10,912 nucleotides of DNA from Myxococcales bacterium (GTDB taxonomy: Bacteria; Myxococcota; Polyangia; Fen-1088), in the NCBI GenBank assembly GCA_003159055.1, contig PMLH01000438.1:1-10912 (forward strand), read 5' to 3'. A program made the translations under genes and the position numbers. Positions 6,755-10,912 of this stretch are shown in pieces. The notes under the pieces were generated by a model. It saw only the letters and a program-made list of their open reading frames with translations, was not told where the DNA came from and searched no databases. Position 1 is the stretch's first letter; each line of letters begins with the position of its first letter.

Positions 6755-9001
6755 ATGCCGCAGGAATTCGATCCCAAAGCCTGGCTGTCCGCACTTTCCA
6801 CCGAGATGCGCGACGGATTTGCTCGTACCCGTCGCGTCATGTCGTTCGGCGAATACATCGGGTTGCTTGACAGAGACATGGCCCGCCAGGTGCGTTCCGC
6901 GGCCCAATACCTGCGCGACGTGTTCGATTACTTCGGCACAACCAAGGTGCATCGGCCGCGTGGCGAGACCACACGCTTCAACCTTTTCGATTGCAGCTGG
7001 GACGGTGGTAAGGACTGCCTGCGCGGCCAGGAAGAGGTTCAGACCGCCATCTACCGGCTGATTTCCAACTTCGCGCATGAGGGCCGTACCAATCGACTGG
7101 TCCTGCTGCATGGGCCGAACGGCAGCGCGAAGTCGACGGTGGTGGCGTGCATCCAGCGTGCGATGGAACACTATTCGCAGCAGGAAGAGGGCGCTCTCTA
7201 CCGCTTCAACTGGATCTTCCCCACCCAGAATGTGAGCAAGGGCGGCATCGGCTTCGGCGGCAGGAGCGACGGTTTCGGCGACGCCGAGAGCTACGCATAC
7301 CTCGACGACGACCTCATCGAAGCGAAGATCAGCGATGAGCTGCGCGACCACCCGCTCTTGCTGCTACCGCGTCATCGGCGCCGCGAGATCATCACCAGCC
7401 ACCTCGACAAAGAGATGGCGGCAGGCTTTCAGCCCGCGCGACATCTGTTCGACGGCGACCTTTCGCATCGCAACCGGCAGATTTTCGAGGCACTCCTGTC
7501 TGCCTACCACGGCGACTTGGCGCGGGTTCTGCGCCACGTGCAGGTCGAACGCTTCTTCATTTCTCGCCGCTACCGCCAGGCAGTGGCGACGGTCGCACCG
7601 CAAGTGGCGGTCGACGTGCGCACGCGGCAGCTCTCGATGGACCATTCTCTGGCCTCGTTGCCATCGGCGTTGCAGTCGGTGTCCCTGTTCGAGATGCAGG
7701 GGGAGTTGGTGGATGCCAACCGTGGCATGCTGGAGTTCGAGGACCTGCTCAAGCGTCCCTTCGAATCCTGGAAATATCTGCTCGGCGTGGTGGAAAACGG
7801 CACGACATCGCTCGATTTCGGGACCTTGGAGGTCGACACGTCGTTCTTCGCGACGTCGAACGAAAGCTACCTTGCAGCCTTCAAGGAGGTCCCCGAGTTC
7901 CAGTCTTTCAAGGGCCGCATGGAGTTGGTACGTGCGCCGTACTTGCTCGACGTTCGCGTCGAAAAACAGATCTACGACGAACACATTCAGCAGGGCATCG
8001 CCAGCGGCAACGGTCGGCATGTGGCGCCGCACGTGGCCTGGGTTGCCGCGCTTTGGGCGGTGCTGACCCGGCTGCGGCGGCCGCAGCTCGACAAGTACTC
8101 TGGTCGGCTGTCGAACCTGGTGGCGCGCCTTGGACCGATGGAAAAGGCGATGCTCTATTCCGGCGAGGTCAGCGACGATTTCTCACAGGAAGAGCAGAAA
8201 GATCTCCTGGCTGCGGTGGAAGATCTGGCCCGCGAAACCGACAGCGAGGTGAGCTACGAAGGGCGGACCGGGGCCTCGCCGCGCGAGATGAAGCTGCTCT
8301 TGCTCAATGCGGCCCACAGTGAGAGGTACGCTTGCGCGTCGCCCTTCGCTGTCCTTGACGAACTGGCCGAGTTGGTGCGAGCGACGTCGGTTTATGAGTT
8401 CCTGCGGCAGCCACCCGCGCCTGGCGGGTACCACGAGAATGCGGTGTTCGTCGACAAGGTGCGTGTGGCGTTGCTCGACCGGATCGCCGACGAGGTCCGC
8501 ATTTCCATGGGGCTGGTCGAAGAGCGGCGATACATCGAGCACTTCGAACGCTACATCACGCACGTTTCGTACTGGGTGAAGCATGAGAAAGTACCGAACC
8601 CGCTGACTGGCGTCGACGAGGAGCCAGACCAGGACTTGATGGTCGACGTGGAACGGCTGCTCGGCGTGCGCGGGAGCGGCATGTCGCCAGCCGACTTTCG
8701 ACACGAGGTTATTTCGAAGATCGGCGCCTGGTCGCTCGATAACCCGGGAAAACGGCCTGACTACGAGCGCATTTTTCCGCGCCCCATCGCCGATCTGCGT
8801 GAGGCCTTCTTTTCAGAACGCAAGCGGCAGGTGACCAAGATCAACCAGGACTTGCTCGTGTACCTGACGGACGGGCCGGACAACATGCCGGCCGACGCGG
8901 TCATCGCCGTCAAGACCACCCTCGACAATCTCAAGAGCCGGTTTGGCTACTGCGACAAATGCGCGAAAGACGCCGTTCTCGCGCTGCTGAAGAAGAGCTA
9001 G
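6755..9001 (+). CDS. prkA: PrkA-family AAA+/serine protein kinase, long form
   Basis: 748 aa against roughly 630-645 for E. coli YeaG and B. subtilis PrkA. These cytoplasmic proteins join a AAA+ ATPase to a kinase-like C-terminal domain and act in stress, nutrient or sporulation responses. Seen here: an N-terminal region resembling the PrkA leader (MSFGEYIGLLDRDMARQVRSAAQYLRDVFDYFG, about 29-61), the P-loop GPNGSAKST at 120-128, FEMQGELVDANRGMLEFEDLLKRPFESWKYLL (the GALCRANQGIMEF-like block), FFATSNESYLAAFKEVPEFQSFKGRMELVRAPYLL (sensor/arginine region), and the C-terminal ERRYIEHFERYITHVSYWVKHEK and DFRHEVISKIGAWSLDNPGKRPDYERIFP blocks. The P-loop has Ala125 where Walker A usually has Gly. 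The extreme C-terminus adds a YCDKCAKDAV (CxxC) segment. The usual partners yeaH and spoVR/ycgB are absent here. The ATG 6755 start lacks a strong Shine-Dalgarno. Confidence 0.92.
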   Translation: MPQEFDPKAWLSALSTEMRDGFARTRRVMSFGEYIGLLDRDMARQVRSAAQYLRDVFDYFGTTKVHRPRGETTRFNLFDCSWDGGKDCLRGQEEVQTAIYRLISNFAHEGRTNRLVLLHGPNGSAKSTVVACIQRAMEHYSQQEEGALYRFNWIFPTQNVSKGGIGFGGRSDGFGDAESYAYLDDDLIEAKISDELRDHPLLLLPRHRRREIITSHLDKEMAAGFQPARHLFDGDLSHRNRQIFEALLSAYHGDLARVLRHVQVERFFISRRYRQAVATVAPQVAVDVRTRQLSMDHSLASLPSALQSVSLFEMQGELVDANRGMLEFEDLLKRPFESWKYLLGVVENGTTSLDFGTLEVDTSFFATSNESYLAAFKEVPEFQSFKGRMELVRAPYLLDVRVEKQIYDEHIQQGIASGNGRHVAPHVAWVAALWAVLTRLRRPQLDKYSGRLSNLVARLGPMEKAMLYSGEVSDDFSQEEQKDLLAAVEDLARETDSEVSYEGRTGASPREMKLLLLNAAHSERYACASPFAVLDELAELVRATSVYEFLRQPPAPGGYHENAVFVDKVRVALLDRIADEVRISMGLVEERRYIEHFERYITHVSYWVKHEKVPNPLTGVDEEPDQDLMVDVERLLGVRGSGMSPADFRHEVISKIGAWSLDNPGKRPDYERIFPRPIADLREAFFSERKRQVTKINQDLLVYLTDGPDNMPADAVIAVKTTLDNLKSRFGYCDKCAKDAVLALLKKS

Positions 9002-9012
9002 GGCACACGGCC

Positions 9013-10026
9013 ATGGCGGATGGTGGAGACCATCAACGCAGGGCGGCGCTGGTGACCGGCGCCGCAGGCCACCTGGGCGCAAATTTGGTACGGGCGTTGT
9101 TGGCGCAGGGACGGAGCGTTCGCGTCTTGGTACATCGGCAGACGCGCGCCATCGAAGGTCTGCCTGTCGAAATCGTAAGGGGCGATCTGCTCGACCGGGA
9201 CAGCTTGCTCGCAGCATGTGCGGGGACGACCACTGTTTTCCATCTGGCCGCGACGGTTTCGGCGGGGTGGCAGACGGCGTCGCGGATGGACGAGGTCAAC
9301 GTTTGCGGAACTGCGAACCTGGTCGAGGCTTGCTTGGCTTCGGGCGTCGGGCGACTGCTCCATTTCAGCTCGATCCAGGCCCTGGCAGCCCCGCCTTACG
9401 ACGCCGTGCTGGACGAAGCCTGTGGATTGGTCAAGCCGGACGACGGCGGTCGGGGCGCCTACGATCTGACCAAAGCAGCCGGGGAGAGGGTCGTTTTGGC
9501 AGCGGTCGAGCGTGGCCTGGACGCGATCGTCTTGAATCCAACCGGGGTTCTGGGGCCGCTGGACTTCCAGCCTTCGGCGATGGGCGAGGTGCTGCGCGCG
9601 CTCGGCCAAGGGAAACTTCCCGCGCTGGTGGCCGGGGGCCACTGCGATTTCGTCGACGCCCGCGACGTTGCCTGGGCGGCGGTGGCCGCGGAACACGAGG
9701 GCAGGCGAGGGGAACGGTACATTCTGTCGGGGACGCGATTGTCCCTGGTTGATCTAGCCCAGCGCTGGGCCTTTGCGACCGGCACGGCGGCACCGAGAAT
9801 CGCATTCCCGATGGGGATGGTCCGCTTGGCTACGCCGTTTGCCGGGGCGTATGCCCGTCTGCGCGGCCGGCGGCCGTTGCTCACCTCGGAGTCCCTGCGT
9901 ATCCTGCGCACGCAGCCGCCGGTTCGTCGCACGAAAGCCGAGGTCGAGCTCGGCTTTCGTCCGCGGCCCATCGAAGAGACCTTGCGTGACACTTGCCAAT
10001 GGATGAGAGAACAACGCTGGTTATGA
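9013..10026 (+). CDS. NAD(P)-dependent extended SDR (3-beta-HSD / dihydroflavonol reductase-like)
   Basis: 337 aa from ATG 9013. The Rossmann motif TGAAGHLG lies at residues 15-22. A short acidic strand (VRGDLLD) follows, then the HLAA motif (VFHLAATVS), NVCGTANLVEAC, catalytic Ser119/Ser120 (HFSSIQAL), and the YxxxK pair Tyr150/Lys154 (AYDLTKAAGE), NPTGVLGP, and DFVDARDVAWA near the substrate cleft. These are the marks of extended short-chain dehydrogenases acting on hydroxyl/keto groups of nucleotide sugars, sterols or flavonol-like compounds. The NPTGVLGP and FVDARDVA pattern fits the 3-beta-HSD/DFR branch better than sugar epimerases. The frame extends upstream into prkA, but ATG 9013 lies 11 nt after the prkA stop and just before the Rossmann strand. 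Its stop overlaps the next start, so the two are likely co-translated. The exact substrate is not readable. Confidence 0.9.
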   Translation: MADGGDHQRRAALVTGAAGHLGANLVRALLAQGRSVRVLVHRQTRAIEGLPVEIVRGDLLDRDSLLAACAGTTTVFHLAATVSAGWQTASRMDEVNVCGTANLVEACLASGVGRLLHFSSIQALAAPPYDAVLDEACGLVKPDDGGRGAYDLTKAAGERVVLAAVERGLDAIVLNPTGVLGPLDFQPSAMGEVLRALGQGKLPALVAGGHCDFVDARDVAWAAVAAEHEGRRGERYILSGTRLSLVDLAQRWAFATGTAAPRIAFPMGMVRLATPFAGAYARLRGRRPLLTSESLRILRTQPPVRRTKAEVELGFRPRPIEETLRDTCQWMREQRWL

Positions 10027-10787
10027 GCGCGCCCTTGAAGCTCTACTTCACCATTTTCGGGCTTTGGGCATTGATCGCACTTGTGGTCGCGGTCTACCTG
10101 TTTGCAAGGCCGGCGCCCTATGGAAGGCACCACCGCGCCGGCTTCGGGCCGGTGCTGGGCGCACGGCTGGCGTGGCTCATCATGGAAGCGCCGTCCCCTG
10201 TGGGGATGGGGCTGTTCTTCCTAGCCGGGAATCGCCCCGGCAACATGGCCGCCCAGGTCTTCCTCGGGCTTTGGCTCTTGCACTACGGCTACCGTGCCTT
10301 CGTCTACCCGTGGCTTCTTCCGGTGTCATCACGACCGATGCCGATGGCGATCGTGTTCTCTGGCGCGTTCTTCAATCTCGTGAACGCCTACCTGAATGGC
10401 CGGTGGCTGTTTGCGCTCGGCCCCGTCTTGCCCACCGACTGGCTGGCTTCGCCCGCGTTTGTTCTCGGGGCCGCCATGTTCGTTGGCGGCATGCTGGTGC
10501 ATGTTCTTGCTGACCGCGAGTTGCGGCGCGTGCGCCGGGCATCCGGGGGGCAGCGGGGCGTGCCCGCGGGAGCGCTCTTCCGGCTGGTCTCTTGCCCCAA
10601 CTACGCAGCCGAGATCTTCGAATGGGCCGGGTTCGCGCTCGCGACATGGTCTCCCGGCGGTCTGATTTTCATGGTTTGGACCATGGCCAACCTGGTGCCG
10701 CGCGCGGTCCACCACCACCGCTGGTATCGCGCCAATTTCCCCGACTATCCGCCCGAGCGCCGCGCCGTGGTGCCCCTGCTGCTCTGA
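10023..10787 (+). CDS. 3-oxo-5-alpha-steroid 4-dehydrogenase (steroid 5-alpha-reductase) family membrane protein
   Basis: 254 aa, the same length as human SRD5A2, a polytopic NADPH-dependent C=C reductase of 3-oxo-4-ene steroids. About six or seven hydrophobic segments are visible. Conserved blocks in order: PYGRHH (32-37), RLAWLIMEAPSP with Glu55 (matching SRD5A2 Glu57), LLHYGYRAFVYP with Tyr88 (matching Tyr91), NAYLNGRWL, MLVHVLADRELRRVR with Asp164 and Arg171, PNYAAEIFEWAGFALATWS with Asn193 and Glu197, and HHHRWYRANFPDYPPERRAVVPLLL at the C-terminus. Those residues form the substrate and NADPH sites in SRD5A2, as recalled from its sequence. ATG 10023 overlaps the SDR TGA as ATGA; in-frame TTG 9993 and ATG 9999 would add 10 or 8 residues. 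The bacterial substrate could be a sterol or another enone lipid. Confidence 0.93.
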   Translation: MSAPLKLYFTIFGLWALIALVVAVYLFARPAPYGRHHRAGFGPVLGARLAWLIMEAPSPVGMGLFFLAGNRPGNMAAQVFLGLWLLHYGYRAFVYPWLLPVSSRPMPMAIVFSGAFFNLVNAYLNGRWLFALGPVLPTDWLASPAFVLGAAMFVGGMLVHVLADRELRRVRRASGGQRGVPAGALFRLVSCPNYAAEIFEWAGFALATWSPGGLIFMVWTMANLVPRAVHHHRWYRANFPDYPPERRAVVPLLL

Positions 10788-10863
10788 CCGGAACCGGCGG
10801 CCGGAACCGGTGGCCGGTGTCCGGAACCGGCGAGGGATCCGGCCATCGGAACCGGTCGCCGGC
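10788..10863. repeat. Second CCGGAACCGG motif cluster
   Basis: It starts on the base after the reductase stop. Exact CCGGAACCGG occurs at 10788-10797, 10801-10810 and 10821-10830, with variants CCGGTGTCCGG (10814-10824), GGATCCGG (10835-10842) and CGGAACCGG (10847-10855). It is the same motif family as at 4837-4911, and again directly downstream of a gene end. The remaining 10864-10912 shows no gene or clear signal; the next gene probably starts beyond the window. Confidence 0.75.
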
Positions 10864-10912
10864 CTCGCCCTCCCAGGATCTCCGTATCATTCGCGTGGGG
10901 AGCGGCCGAGCT

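Noticed and set aside
10669..10890. Minus-strand frame at the window end
   Set aside because: It lies over the reductase 3' end and the CCGG motif cluster; the composition is that of the repeats and no start signal is seen.

Overview
This high-GC window looks like the chromosome of a deltaproteobacterial-type organism, most likely Myxococcota. That placement is an inference from three things: the pheS-pheT-ihfA-merR order, a signal-peptide/proline-rich membrane protein of a style common in Myxococcota, and a eukaryote-like steroid 5-alpha-reductase homologue. No insertion sequence, phage gene or CRISPR array is visible, and the window is mostly conserved housekeeping DNA.

Layout. Positions 1-3778 (+) hold the 3' part of pheS, complete pheT, ihfA and a small MerR-family regulator. 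This is the translation/nucleoid-protein block known from many proteobacteria. A tRNA-Pro(GGG) gene follows (3815-3889). Directly after it lie two tandem 77-bp copies of a non-coding repeat with strong hairpin potential (3893-4046), then surE (4062-4829, +). Between the convergent ends of surE and the next gene is a cluster of CCGG-(AA/AT/TT)-CCGG-like motifs (4837-4911). On the minus strand, a MlaC-like periplasmic phospholipid-binding protein (6674-5925) is followed by a secreted or membrane-anchored protein of unknown function (5882-4914), probably as one transcript. Divergent from mlaC is a long PrkA-type AAA+/serine protein kinase (6755-9001, +). It is followed closely by an extended SDR (9013-10026) and a steroid 5-alpha-reductase-family membrane protein (10023-10787), whose start overlaps the SDR stop as ATGA. 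The window ends in a second cluster of CCGGAACCGG motifs (10788-10863). No stretch above 300 bases lacks a gene.

How the genes may work together. PheS and PheT form phenylalanyl-tRNA synthetase, and IhfA is a nucleoid and DNA-bending protein. The SDR and reductase pair is the most suggestive metabolic unit: a ketone/alcohol dehydrogenase coupled to an enone (C=C) reductase, plausibly acting on a sterol-like or isoprenoid lipid. The MlaC homologue suggests outer-membrane lipid traffic, although the other Mla components are not in the window. The least explained parts are the two non-coding repeat families and the minus-strand protein of unknown function.
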